From: Stereum hirsutum FP-91666 SS1
Taxonomy: Eukaryota; Basidiomycota; Agaricomycetes; Russulales; Stereaceae
Direction of reading: 5' to 3'
Assembly: GCF_000264905.1 (NCBI RefSeq)
Contig: NW_006763132.1
Span: 3,268,696 to 3,332,695, forward strand
DNA: 64,000 nt
The notes beneath the pieces are model-generated. The model saw only the letters and a program-made list of their open reading frames with translations, did no database searches and was not told the DNA's origin. Made by a program: the position numbers and the translations under genes. Positions within the stretch are counted from its first letter, which is position 1. Every line of letters begins with the position of its first letter. Positions 36,641 to 48,600 of the stretch are shown in pieces.

Positions 36641-36647
36641 TATAAAG
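36641..36647 (+). promoter_or_regulatory. TATA box of reductase copy 4
   Basis: TATAAAG, 136 bp before the ATG at 36777, which itself sits in the strong context GCCACCATG. Confidence 0.55.
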
Positions 36648-36776
36648 AGCGCTCGGTTTCTCTATGGCGAAACAAGTCCAACAGCCCGTCGTCTCATGCT
36701 CCTTCGCCGGCTCATAACTCGAACTCGAAATATTATAACAAACAATCGTACCTACCGCACCACCACCACCGCCACC

Positions 36777-38314
36777 ATGTCAGTCCCACAAACTCAGACC
36801 GCCCTCCTCGTCGCCTCTGCCGGTGAGCCCTTCACGGTCTCCACTCGCTTCGTGCCCAAGCCCGGATCGGGACAAGTCCTTGTCAAGGTCGAAGCTGCGG
36901 CTTTGAACCCGATCGACCATTTGATACAGAGCAGGGGGATGTACATTAGAGAGTGGCCGGCTGTGGCGGGCAGCGATGGGGCGGGAAGCGTTGTTAGTGT
37001 TGGGGAAGGTGTTGAGGGAGGACCTGTTAAGGTTGGGGATAGAGTGTAAGTTCACTACCGTGATTTCAACTTTGAAGTGCCGATCAGTCAGGAGAAGGAA
37101 AACTAATGGCTGGTTTTATTTGTGGTTTATAGATTGTTCGAGGGTATTTTCGCCGCGAATAGGGGTACTTTCCAGCAATATGCCCTTTCGGATGCAAGTC
37201 GCACTGTCAAGGTCTGTACGCCACACTAAGTACACGCCACACCGAACCACATCTTCCCCAACCCCCTTCTCCCTTTTTCTCTCATCCTAGTAACATAATC
37301 CCATCTGCAACTTTACTGAAACCTTCTTCCTAACCATACTCATAGATTCCAGCTAACCTCTCCTACGATGCCGCCGCCACTTTCCCTCTTGGCTTCCATA
37401 CAGCCGCTCTCGCCCTCTACGGGACCTTCCAGTTCGAGTTTGGACCCGGAGACCGAATCTGGCGAGGCATGGGCTTGGAGATCCCGGTAGGACAAGGGGA
37501 AGGGAAGTACAAGGATGAGCCGATCTTGATCACGGGAGGTTCGAGTAGCGTTGGGCAGTACGGTTCGTCCTCAACTTCCCTGTTTCCTCGATGTCCGTTC
37601 CGCCATCGTCCCATCAATTGACGGACCTGAATCCAATGCAGCCATTCAACTCGCGAAACTGTCAGGCTTCAACCCCATAATAACGACCGCTTCACCCTCC
37701 AACACGGCCTACTGCACCTCCGCCGGCGCAACACACGTTATCGACTACCACACCGTCCCCTACAGCGCTCTCGGCGAGCACATCTCCTCCACCATCACCA
37801 CCAAACCCATCCGCATCATCTCCGACGTCGTGTCTTCGGCCGAGTCGCAAAGAGCGTGCTGGGACATACTTTCCGGCCATAATGGAAATGGGAAGATGTC
37901 GATCACGTTGCCGTTGGCGGAGACGATTAAAGGGGAGATGAAGGAGAATTTGGTGGATGGGAAGGAGGGAGGGAATAAGGGTATATATTCGGTGTTTGGG
38001 AATGGGAATGCGCCGGGGTTGCAGGAGGATGGGGATAAGCTCGCTGCAGCATTGGAAGGGTGGTTGAAGGAGGGGAAAATCAAGGTGCGTTTTCGGTTCT
38101 CTGACTTTCCCTCACTCAATTGAAGTGATGGAATGTATATTATATTGGGCGACCGAAAACTCACGAGATCTTTCCTTTTCATGCCTGACAGCCGAACAAT
38201 GTCGAGCTCCTTCCTGGTGGCCTCGCAGCCGTCGCGGAGAACGTGAAACGGTTCCATGCTGGGGGTGTCAGCGCCGCCAAATTGGTCGTTAGGCCTTTTG
38301 AGACGGTGGTATGA
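36777..38314 (+). CDS. Medium-chain reductase, ToxD-like (copy 4)
   Basis: Fourth paralogue, five exons (36777-37045, 37133-37211, 37346-37562, 37642-38084, 38192-38314), 376 residues. GroES-like N-terminus (VPKPGSGQVLVKVEAAALNP; REWPAVAGSDGAG), RGTFQQYALSDASRTVK, IWRGMGLEIPVGQGEGKYKD, and Rossmann loop ITGGSSSVGQY. Features shared with copy 2 and not with copies 1 and 3: ASPSNTAYCTSAGATHVIDY and the inserted DRIWRGMG segment. All intron positions match those of the other three copies, so the gene arose by DNA duplication, not retroposition. It lies 12-13 kb from copies 1 and 2, separated by copy 3, the aminotransferase and RPL4. Confidence 0.88.
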
Positions 38315-39624
38315 GTCTGGTCACTTGGTTGATGTGCTGGTATTTAGCAGTAGGACCGCTTCCGCGGATATGTGGCCTTAGGAATGTATGATAGGCGGCG
38401 AGATGGCCCAGGAAACGTAACGTAGACTGTTGCGCTACGCATAAACATAGGAGTAGTATGTATGGCGCTTGCGTATGGAATGGATGGATGATATTTTGCC
38501 AGTCGTGGGCCACACCAGGACTTCCAATCAGAGCAACGCCACACACGGCGAATTATACGGATCCGAGATTTCGGCGCCGAACCACACCTCCCACGGCGCA
38601 CAAAGTTTGTGGCATGGCCACTTCCCTTCCACGTTCCATGTCCATCGCTCCATACCCCACGACGCCTGGTGTCAATGAGGTTTTGACGTTGTTGAGCCGG
38701 AATAGAAGAAGGAAGGCGAGGATCTCCTATTTCTAGATGAGCATATCCCCGATTTATATGGGTTTAGACTCTAGAGTCGTGGCTGAAATGCCGCAGAGAC
38801 GCCAACGATGCGCACGGAGACGTATGGGACTAGAAGCGCTCAGGTCTAGCCTGGATGTTCCGAGAATAATATCACAACAAGTATGGTGGTACACAGTAAA
38901 ACAACAGCCAAGACGATGAAGGAAAGAGCCCAAAACATATACAACACGAATGCGATATCGACAGCATATATCGAGAAGCGACCGAAGACGTAGCGAAAAG
39001 TATAGCAATGCGATGGAGAAAGTGGCCAGCACGGACTAGAATGAAATCCAAGGGATCGAAGTTGAAAAGACGATGAATGTGGCAGCCTGTGCCAGAGAAT
39101 ATCAATGATTACGACAACACAAGTGTGACGAGAAGAGATGAAGAGGTGCGATGCGTGGACCAGATGTGTGAGTGCGTTTCAGAAAGTGAGGGAGATATGC
39201 GTAGACGGATATAACGTGATATGATGTGATGCAAAACGACCTGAAATGAAAAATGACCAAAAAATACACCGATGCAGGGAGGGTCCGAACCATGAGTGCA
39301 ATGCGTGTGGCGAACGAAGATGGATGATGGGTGAAAGTTGTCAGGGTGGATGCGTGGTGTATGGATGCGTAGCAGGCTTGCGGTACCGTTCATAAATAGA
39401 TCGTGCACGGTGCGTATCATTCGTAGAGTGGCGTCGCGGTGGGTAGGTCGTGTCGTCGTGTCGCCTTGTAGTCGATGATTGGATCGTGAGATAGCGGTAA
39501 ATTGGGACCTAATGGCCTGCGCCTAAGGGGTCATGCCTCCTTGTAGCCCTTCCGACGATCCTCTTCAACCCATCTACCGTCACAATCCAGTATCGGATAA
39601 ATCAGTATCGTCGCTTCCGTACGC
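38315..39624. other. Convergent 3' flanks, no gene seen
   Basis: A 1.3-kb spacer between reductase copy 4 (+) and the zinc-finger-like gene (-). Nothing recognised. Confidence 0.5.
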
Positions 39625-41360
39625 TCAACACGCCTTGATCGACTCACCTCTCAGCGGTCCCCAATGCTGGCTCCCATTCCCTCCCCCAGGCCCCGAACCC
39701 GCTCCACTCCCAGCAGCCCCCACAGATATCGCCCGCCTTGGCGTGCCCAGAGGAATAGTCAGAGGTAGCGATATTCCAAGGTTCAAGTTAACGTGTCCGA
39801 GGGTTGCGGCGGCTGGAGCGTTGCCCGTGGGGGCGGCTTGACGATGTCGACCACAGTCATGCATACGCAGCTCTCGGGGAGATTCGTAAGTTCCGCCACA
39901 CGCATTGCATGGGAACTCTTTGGGGCTTAACCTGTTACGCATCGTAAGAGGAGTGAGTAAAGACTCTAGGAGGAGGCACGAGAGGAGCAGAAAGTGTAAG
40001 CCTGCTGGAGGACACGATGGAGTGGGGAGGGACGGGGCCGCTTAGATGGGTGAATGGAGTGCGGACGGTAAGGGTGCGGCTCGAAATCGTGGAGTGGTTA
40101 AGGGGTGGGTAGATGGATGAGTAGATGGGGAAAATGTAAGCGCACCGATCATGTATATCGTGGATGTGCAGGTGTAGGGCAACGGCCTTGACTGACTTGA
40201 GAAGGTCAGTGCAGTCGTGGCGCGGACACTCGATACGACCGTCTGGACGAGTAGAACGGATCATCGCTAACGTCGCTTCCTCCATCTAGAGGACCACACG
40301 TCAAATTAAGCATGTTAAATCAAGAATTGAAGAAAGAGCGAATCAGGGACATTAAATAGGCACATACAACTCGCTCAAGACCATCGACCCTAGACTGACG
40401 TCGCCGTGCTTTGGGAGAAGGTGGCGAACTGCTGTGGCTGGGTGATACCGAAGTGTCAATTGCGGAAAGGCCCCGGTTCTCCTTGACCTCCGACGTCGCT
40501 TGAGACAACAAATATCTCGAAACAGGCCAAGGAATGCCCGTCGGTGGTAGCTGGTTTGCCGATATCGGCAGATTCAATTGGGGCGGTGCTGGATAATCCA
40601 TCAATGTCGGGTCTCTCGTATCCTCCGACATAGACGTCATATACTCGTCCACATCCACCGAGGCATCGGCATTCGACGACGGTGACGAACCCTCTGACGA
40701 ACCCGCCGAACGGTACCCGTGCGCCAGACCACCCATCAAGCCCACAGCTCCCCATCTCGGCGCATCGTCCATAGCCCACTTGTTCGCTCGCATATCAAGC
40801 TTGTCTCGCATTGCCCAAACTGCCCGGCATTTGGCTGCTACCTCTTGTGCAGAACTGATCTTTCTCGTCCGCGTCGCTCCAAGGATGATGGAAGGTTCCT
40901 CCACGGACGTCGATGCTGTAGAAGCAGAGTCGGAAGAAGCAGAGTCCGAGAAAATGGTTGCCGCGGCACTGTCTGTAGTAGTCTTCGACGTTGGCGTAGA
41001 TTGAGGACTCGGGTGAGTTGGAATAGCGACGGGTCGTCTAGGAGGAGTCTTGGGGAGTAGTGGAGGCGAAGAAGGTAGCGGAGATACGAGGGAAGTATAG
41101 TAAAGACCAGTGGCGTAACGGTGGGACGAATGGGATTGTGGCTGAGATTGACTATCAGCCTTTCGACGAGACGTGCCGCTAACCTTCGGTCTCCTTGATG
41201 GGTGAGACATAGCGGCAGAAGAGCTGGAAACGGGAAAAGGTACGACGTTCGTTTCCGTGGACTGTAGCTGAGATGTCGAAGGTGTTCGATGTGTGCTCTT
41301 CTCTGTACGATGGCCCATAGACATATTATTCAGATTCTCGGCCGCAAGGGATACTTCCAT
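39625..41360 (-). CDS. C2H2-like zinc-finger protein, disordered N-terminus
   Basis: Proposed exons 41360-40368, 40285-40146 and 39931-39625 give 479 residues. The first 330 residues are Ser/Pro-rich and disordered, with one ordered-looking patch (SSAQEVAAKCRAVWAMRDKL). Two zinc-finger-like units follow across the splice sites: IECPRHDCTDLLKSVKAVAL ending HLHIHDIH, then FPCNACGGTYESPRELRMHD ending CGRH. A Gly/Ala/Pro tail closes the protein. The second intron (215 nt) is long for this locus, so an unrecognised small exon may lie within it. The start is uncertain: in-frame ATGs at 41480, 41360 and downstream are all possible. DNA binding is inferred from the finger pattern only. Confidence 0.55.
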
Positions 41361-42468
41361 AGATACGAAAATCGAGAATACTAGCCAGGTCGAAGTTGAA
41401 GGAGAAGAGACGAGGACAAGCAGAACGAGACTCGAAGCTGAAGAAGAGGGAAAAGTGATGATGGTTCTAGGCCAGAACAAGACGTCTACTTATGCAGATA
41501 CGAAATGGTGTGTCATGTATGTGAACATGCATCGACTGCAGGCCGCCACCAGTCTTATGGGGTTGTCAGTGCGGAGTGGCTCACGCCTGGCTGGCAAGAA
41601 GGCTGGATGGCTCCGGTCACAAGATGCGTGTTTCGATCGTGAAATACCCGGTCAGATCAATGCAGCGAGGACAAAGGATGGATAACGCTACGAGAGGTTC
41701 GACGGTGACGTCGCTCAACTCCGGGTTTCGACGAGGACTTCGCATCTGCGGAATGCTACGGACTCTGCACTCGATATGGCCACCAGGGGTTGGAATGTTT
41801 CAACACAGAGCTCAACTACATTGAGAGATGTGGGAAGGCATGGTCTTAAGGGAAGCAGGGTGCAGAGAGAAAAGCGCCAATCCCAGACGCGAAGCGCCGC
41901 ACCGTGAACGCATGTTTGAACACGTTGTCCACGCAGCCACGCCGCTCCGCCACCGATTGTTTTGGGATATCCTGCCTCCTTTTTGTGCCTTCTTCAAAGC
42001 ATAACCACACTATGTAGTTCAAGACCAAACAAACATCACGATAAAAAAGCATTAAGACGTTTGAAAACGGTGCCACACAAATGTGGACGGGTGTGATATG
42101 TAATGCCTTGTACGTCTCAAAATTGCCAGACTGTCGCTAGACGTTGTGGTTTAGGACAACTCGGCAGCATCAAAGCGAATGGATCATTTCAAAACAGGCA
42201 TTCCAGAACATCACAAACAAGCTTAGCGAAGCAATTTCTGAGGCGCACCGAATGGGCTCTGAGTCGTGAGAGCATGCCTGGATACTTATCTTCTTCAACA
42301 AGTGGGATTCTAGCTCATTCCAACAGTCGACGGGATGGGATTTCAACGCGTAACAGCCTTCCTAGATTCAGGGGTTCTCGTATAAGCAGGAAAACCATCG
42401 AATAGTTCGAGAAGAGGAGCCGAGCAGCGATCACGTACCTTGGGCAAAATTCCTACGAGCTTGTCTCT
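41361..42468. other. Intergenic, no gene seen
   Basis: Promoter side of the zinc-finger-like gene and 3' flank of the DJ-1 gene. No gene or tRNA recognised. Confidence 0.5.
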
Positions 42469-43257
42469 TCAATCGCTCGCGATCACACCCTCTTCCCTTC
42501 GCCATACAGTCTCTATCATCTTTGCAGAGCCCTTAGCGCATTCCGTGCCAGCCCTCCTCTCCGTGACATAGAGAGCTGCATCCATCCCAGCCGACACACC
42601 ACCTGAGGTGACCAACCTGACGCCCTCGCCTCCCTCGCCTGTCCCCAACAGCTTCCCAGCATCCACGAACCTCTTGTCGTTCAATACCTCCACACGACAG
42701 CCCTTATCCGTATACTTGTCTGCCAGCCCACGAAGCTCATCGCGCGCTGACCAGTGCGTCACGAGCTGAATCTCCCGCTTCGCCGCACTCGAACGTCGAA
42801 GAATGCCGGTTGCAGGAAGGTGGAACGCTCCGGTGCAGATGGTGAAGATAATGCGCTCGTATCCGCGTGCATCTTTCGGTGGAAGCGCAGCGAAAGCTCT
42901 GATCAACTCGATGATGGGTCCTGAGGTATCGTTCGCCAGACGGAGAAGGGTCGATACAGGTCCTCCGGGAATGACCAGGGTCGAGTAACCCTCTAAGATC
43001 TGGGGAAGATCAGGAGAGCGTGATGCGATGTTAACGTGCGGCGTGATGATTCCCCGTTCGGCGGTCTGGACGGACGGGAGCGGAGAGGTGGTGTTTGGGG
43101 AAGAAGAGACTGTGGCGATCGTGACCTCGAAGACTGGAGAGCCAGAGGGTGTCGTGGCCATAGACAGAACCTCGAGAGGCCCTGCCCAATCGAGTGTATT
43201 CATGTCATCGTATGCGAGGAGGAGAACCTTCTCCAAGGGTGAGGCAGCGCTCGACAT
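42469..43257 (-). CDS. DJ-1/PfpI family protein (isocyanide hydratase-like)
   Basis: Single-exon gene, 262 residues, with the flavodoxin-like DJ-1/PfpI fold. Markers: YDDMNTLDWAGPLEVLSMAT near the N-terminus, TLVIPGGP at about 93-100, and the nucleophile elbow FTICTGAFHLPATGIL with Cys141. THWSARDEL and LVTSGGVSAGMDAALYV follow, all typical of the ThiJ/PfpI branch that includes isonitrile hydratases. The start at 43257 (MSSAASPLEK) fits the family; an in-frame ATG at 43326 would add a 23-residue leader. Substrate cannot be told from sequence. Relatives hydrate isocyanides or act as glyoxalase/deglycase-type enzymes. Confidence 0.9.
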   Translation of the reverse strand: MSSAASPLEKVLLLAYDDMNTLDWAGPLEVLSMATTPSGSPVFEVTIATVSSSPNTTSPLPSVQTAERGIITPHVNIASRSPDLPQILEGYSTLVIPGGPVSTLLRLANDTSGPIIELIRAFAALPPKDARGYERIIFTICTGAFHLPATGILRRSSAAKREIQLVTHWSARDELRGLADKYTDKGCRVEVLNDKRFVDAGKLLGTGEGGEGVRLVTSGGVSAGMDAALYVTERRAGTECAKGSAKMIETVWRREEGVIASD

Positions 43258-44178
43258 TGTGTATGATTTTTGGGGAAAGTATCGAAGCAAACGGGAAGAT
43301 GGAAGACCGCTGAGGTTGCAAACCAAATCGTTGAGTTCAGAAGCCTTTATTTACAAAATGACTATATGAGAAACATACGATCTCAAACTCTTGGCTCGTC
43401 GGCGTTAAGTCGAAGTGGTGAGAGTATGGTGAGTCACTGGAATCGATCGTCTTGCTGAGCATTCTTCGTTCCCGTTGGGCGACCCATCGTTGAGCGTGAA
43501 TAGTGTTGGCTAAACTAGCCTCAAGGCCTTACGGAAAGAGTCAGGTGAGCCCCAAATTATGTGCACCCATGATTCTTCTTGAGAAACTGAAGAAGTTGTG
43601 CAAGGTGAGGAAAAGAAATATCGGATATTCGTTGAAAGGGGTTGAGAGGTGCCACACCAGGGAGACACCAAAGGGTGCCCGCGTTTTTGTGTCCTCCGGA
43701 ATATTCCGTTTTCATTAGGTTATTTGCGTCTATTTGGCCCCATCACCACTCACCAAGCATTCTTGTGCACTGCGTAGCACACAGTCTCGCACCGACAATT
43801 ACTGCCCAGACATCCATCTCATCTAGCGCACCCATTGCTCTACTGTACCTCTCGAGTCCCGTGGCTCGGTCGACTCAACCTGGGCCAACCTGGGACGCAT
43901 CGAAGGCCTGAAGATACTTACACTTATGACTCAGAGGGCCGGGAGGTTGCAGTGGAATGATGGATTCATACACGCTTCGGAGAGTTCTACGCTTGTGGAA
44001 GATGAAAAGGAGAGTAAGTTATGGATTTTAAAGAGGACTAGGTGATATCCGAGGATTATTGGCGCAAACTTGTAGCCAGACAGGCAAGAATGATACAGAA
44101 ATCGGTTGGTTCAGCTACCCGTACGATTACAGTCACATGGGTAATGAAAAAGGAAAGTCCTCGTCTAGCCCTACAGTC
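43258..44178. other. Intergenic, no gene seen
   Basis: Spacer between two minus-strand genes. Nothing recognised beyond short unsupported open frames. Confidence 0.5.
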
Positions 44179-45130
44179 TCATAGTAGATGTGAAGCATCC
44201 GAGTTCATCTTCACTCTCTTGTTCGGTGAAACCACATTTATCTTGTCCGCCACAAGCGCTCCTGCCTCCGGAATCGCTTCGTCTTCAGTTTGTTCCTCTA
44301 GCGCATCCCGACTACGTTTCTTGAGGGTAGACCGCGCAATCATCCTGCCAGAAGATATTTTCGAAGAGACCGCGTCGTCATTTCCATCCTCCGTTTCATC
44401 TTCCGGACTCGACGAACAAGAGGCTGGTACAAGCGCTGAGCCGACAGAAGGTGGCGAGGACGGAGAAGCGGGCTGAGATACGCGAGGCTGCTCGTGTCCA
44501 AGGTCCACGACAACAGGCACCGTCTCAGCACTGGGAGTGTCGTTGGTCGAAGTGGGGGTGAGGTTAGAGTTTAAGTCTTCTTGAAGGGGACGGGAGTTCG
44601 AGACCTCACGATGCCGAGAATGGTTCGCTCGACGAGGGCCACGCTGGTGCTCGGCCGCACGAGGATCGTTTGCGACTACACGAACAATGGGTGCATTGGG
44701 TCCGACGTTGGACGCTCCGGGGTTTGATTCAGATGAGGTTGCGACTAGGGGCGAGGACGAAACATGCGTAGCCTGAGGGAGAGTTGCAGCTGGAGTACGT
44801 GTGTCTCCGTTACGAACGCCGAAAGACGACAAGGGAGCTGCATGGATCTTCAACGGTAAGATAAACTCAGTCTCCAGTGTGAAACGATCAAGAGCTTCAG
44901 GATAGTTTTTGCCCAGAAAATTGAACACCCTATATCACGATTCAGAACAAAACTTTGGGTAAGCTTCGAACGATAGAGCGACAGCCGAACACGACCTACC
45001 GCGCTAATTGAGCTTTTAGCTGCCTATTGTCGCGCCTCAGGCCCAGATAATCTGCTGCATCATGTCGAGCCCTCACTGGAGTAGCAGTGACGGTACCGGT
45101 TCCGGCCAGATGGAGGGATGGCGTAGACAT
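44179..45130 (-). CDS. Hypothetical protein with short N-terminal coiled-coil
   Basis: Two exons (45130-45000, 44929-44179) joined in frame give 293 residues. I do not recognise the family. Residues 25-60 (DYLGLRRDNRQLKAQLARVF) look helical with a heptad-like leucine pattern. The middle is Pro/Ser/Thr-rich and disordered. The C-terminus has a basic cluster (RSTLKKRSRD) and ends with another near PNKRVKMNS, either of which could be a nuclear signal. A TATATAAAG box lies about 120 bp upstream on the same strand (45247-45255). Confidence 0.65.
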
Positions 45131-45628
45131 AGCAAATAGTGGGTTCAAGGTTTGGGGAATGTGTAAAGTCGCGACGAAGGCAAAGGCAAAGATGGAGGTG
45201 GAGGGTTGGAGGGAGTTCTGGTTCTGCAAAGCTGCGAAGAGCTTCCCTTTATATACAATTCATGAGATGATATCGATCGCGCTAGCCTGAGTAAAGTACG
45301 TGCCAACCCAGTTGGCAGCACAGTCAGAGCGACGGGCACACGATCGCTTGACCAAGGAAAAATGGCCATGATGAGACGTAAACGAGGCTCAGACCCTGGA
45401 AACAGCGCTTTGTTCTTGACGACGACTTGACCTTACTTGGATGATTACTGGAATAGGAAGGGAATCAACAATGAAATTTCTCAGGCCAAGACTTTGGCGA
45501 AGGTCGGATAGTGCCGGCTGTGGCACCGTCGAGCCATTTCCTTTCAGTGCCCGCTGCGGGTCATTGCCCACCGAGGTCTTTGATGGCTCTGAAACCAAGT
45601 TGACCTTTTCACATGCTTATGACCACAG
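45131..45628. promoter_or_regulatory. Promoter of the 44179-45130 gene and OPT 3' flank
   Basis: Minus-strand TATATAAAG at 45255-45247. Otherwise no gene seen. Confidence 0.5.
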
Positions 45629-48600
45629 TCAATCGTCTCCGGAACACCATAGTACCGAGCGGGAAGAGAGATCGATTCCGAAACCAGGAGACCCAAGACT
45701 ACAAAACAGCCACATACACAAACTACAAAAAAGAATAATGAAACTACAACAAACATCCCAGTACCATAACACCTTAATCAGACAAACGCAAACAATAATC
45801 GGGATTGCCGGCGGGGTTCTATAAGGATAAGGATATGACAAGCAAGGACAAGGTCAGAACATTCGTGTCTGAGACTCGCGCAGTGGAAGGCGGGTTCAAA
45901 GAAGTGAAGTGAGGGACGTACCAGTGCCCATGTAGGCATGGCGATAGCGGTCCCACTTGCGCCTCCGACTGCGAAGGAGTAGACGAAGACCATGACCTGG
46001 GTTCCGCCGTCCAGAGCAGCAGAGAGAAGGAAGTTGTACCTAGGCGAGACGAAAAGCAGACGTCAGGAACGGTTCGTTTATATTTCTAATTGCTGATTGA
46101 AAAGTGAAGGACAAGGACAAGGACTCACTTGCGGAACCATCGTGGGCGGTACCGGCGAAGGTAGTACTGGGAGAATATAGCGAGGAGGAACGACGTGAAG
46201 ACGGATGAGTTGATGCCGACGGCGAGGTATCCGAGCTCAGCGACGACAACGGGAGTGTAGACGGAATTCCAGCCGAATTTTGGCCAGAATCGGTGGAGGA
46301 CGTAGAAGGGGATGGGGAAGCCAAGTCCGGCGACGATGGTCCATGGAATCCAACCGTAACGGGTGCCCGGGGCGTAGAGAGGCTTTCCGAGGGCACCCCA
46401 GGAGATGGCACCGCTGTTGTAGGACTGGACTTGCTGGCCGGACCAGACGCTTGTGCCCTGGACGTCGAGAAGGACTTCCCTGTTCGCCGTAAGGACAACT
46501 CTCATGATGACGAAGTTGAGAATACCGCCCTAGAAATACGATCATGAGCTTCAAAGTACAGGAACGGAAGGTACGCGTTGCGAGACTCACGATAATTGTG
46601 CCCAGCATCTGGATCGTGAAGATAGAGCGAGGAGGGATCTTGCAGTACTGGCCCATCTTCAAATCACGCAGAAGAGTATACGCCTGCGTGACCGAGTTGT
46701 ACCCGTACATGGTGAAGTACTAGGGGCAGAATGGTGAGTGCTTATATTCTTCAATAAACGATCTGATGATGATAGCTTACCATGTTGGCTGTAAAGGGGA
46801 CACATATATTGAGTTCGATGTATGATGGACGGACGAAATGTAAGAGACTTACCGACTGGCTTTCCGGGAATCATACCTCCACCAACCATCTGCACGAGGT
46901 TCTCAATACTCGGTGCATACCCGACCGTAGCATACAACGTTCCGACGATGGGTAAGAACACAGCCGCGAAGATCATCGAGACTATCACACCCCACCTATA
47001 GAATCAAACGTCATAAGTGTCGAGTACATTTGGAATAAAAGCAATGAAACAAGTACCAAGGAAGACCAGAGTCTGCGGCATAGCAAAGACCGATGGACAT
47101 GCCCATAGTAATGATGAGCGTCACGAGGTACCACCACTGTGGGGCCTCCTTGTAGATCCGCATCTTCTGGTAGTGGGCGTCCTGGCATTCCTCCGTCCTG
47201 CTCTTGAGTATGATCTCCCACATGTCGCGTGCGTGCCACAATGCGAAATGAGCGACAGCAGCTGGATATTCGACACTGTTCAGTATGATGATGAAGGTTC
47301 GCGAATATTATCATGGGGACTCACCGCCGATGTACATAGTACGACTGGCCTTGAAGATGACCTGGGAGCCAGCGAACCACGGAAGACCGACAGCCTCGAG
47401 CTTCGTCTGGTTCAAGGTATAGTCATCGTTAAGGATCAAGAGCTGATCGTACTCGGTGCCGTTCTCTACAAGTCATGTGCGCGTCAGTGTGAGATCAAGA
47501 TAATAAACGAGGGTATGAAACTCACCCAAGAAGAGAAGCTGAGACAGGAAGGGGAAGCTCTGCGAATTGAAGACGTTCATCGCATAAACAGCGCAGAACG
47601 TGACGATGCAGACAGCACAGCCACCTTTGCGGAAGAAAAGTCAGTATCAAGTCCGAAACTTGAGCTTGATCTTTGACAAATACCGTATAAAGATAGTTGC
47701 ACGGATAGCGGTGTGAACAGACTTCCGATGGCACCTCCTCCGGAACCGATATAATTCCAATCGGTGGAAATAGCAAACATGCCCAAGCCTTCGTTACCAG
47801 CTGCACCTCCGAATATCCTGGTGAACCAAGCGCTGTTCTGGTTGGCCAAGCAGAAGATGCTGAAACCGTTGAGGAGAGGAGCGATGTACTCCGGGAACCT
47901 GTAGCATAGGCTTTATAAGTAAAGCAACAGGTACATTCCTAGAAGGCGTAAAACCTACCACTCCCAGATGAAGATGCCTATCCGAAATAATGAGACGGTG
48001 ACTTGAAACGGTGAGAAAGGAAGAGAACTAACCGACGAAGACAGTCCAGAAGAATCGGACACGCTTCTTCTGGAGCAAGAAGCTCTGTCCACGATGGAGC
48101 GCGTCGAACAACTGGACTTGAGGAACCAGCATGGGATACTTGGCGTAAGTAGGATAGACGAGGAAAACTCTGCAAATTCCCGCTAGCCCGTAGCCGACCA
48201 ACTGCGAACTGATGAGCGTGAAGATGCCAACGGCGGGGTTGGGATCGACATTATAGTACAGGTTCTGTGAGTCAAGAATGCAATCAGTCAACGGGTTTCT
48301 ACAGGACAGGCATGGCAACACGTCTTTGGCCTGATGTACCCGAATCCGGGATTTATCGGGAGAGCGATGATCACGTACCTGTGCAGCAAAGATACTGATG
48401 GCAAAGGCGGAAGTAGACGCGGTTGCAGCCCTGTTGGATGCCAAAAATATGAGACGTCGAGAGAAAAAAGGCATGCCGTGTCATGAATAAACCTACATGA
48501 CGGTGATCGCAACGTGCTCCTTAATGTCTGTTGGATATGCGTTAGTCGACACCCTAGTTCATATTCTCGAGAACGCTCACTGAATGGACCGTGATTGAGG

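Larger units (their letters stand above)
35719..36776. other. Spacer between RPL4 and reductase copy 4
   Basis: Holds a heptanucleotide repeat and a TATA box (listed separately). Short open frames show no motif. Confidence 0.5.
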
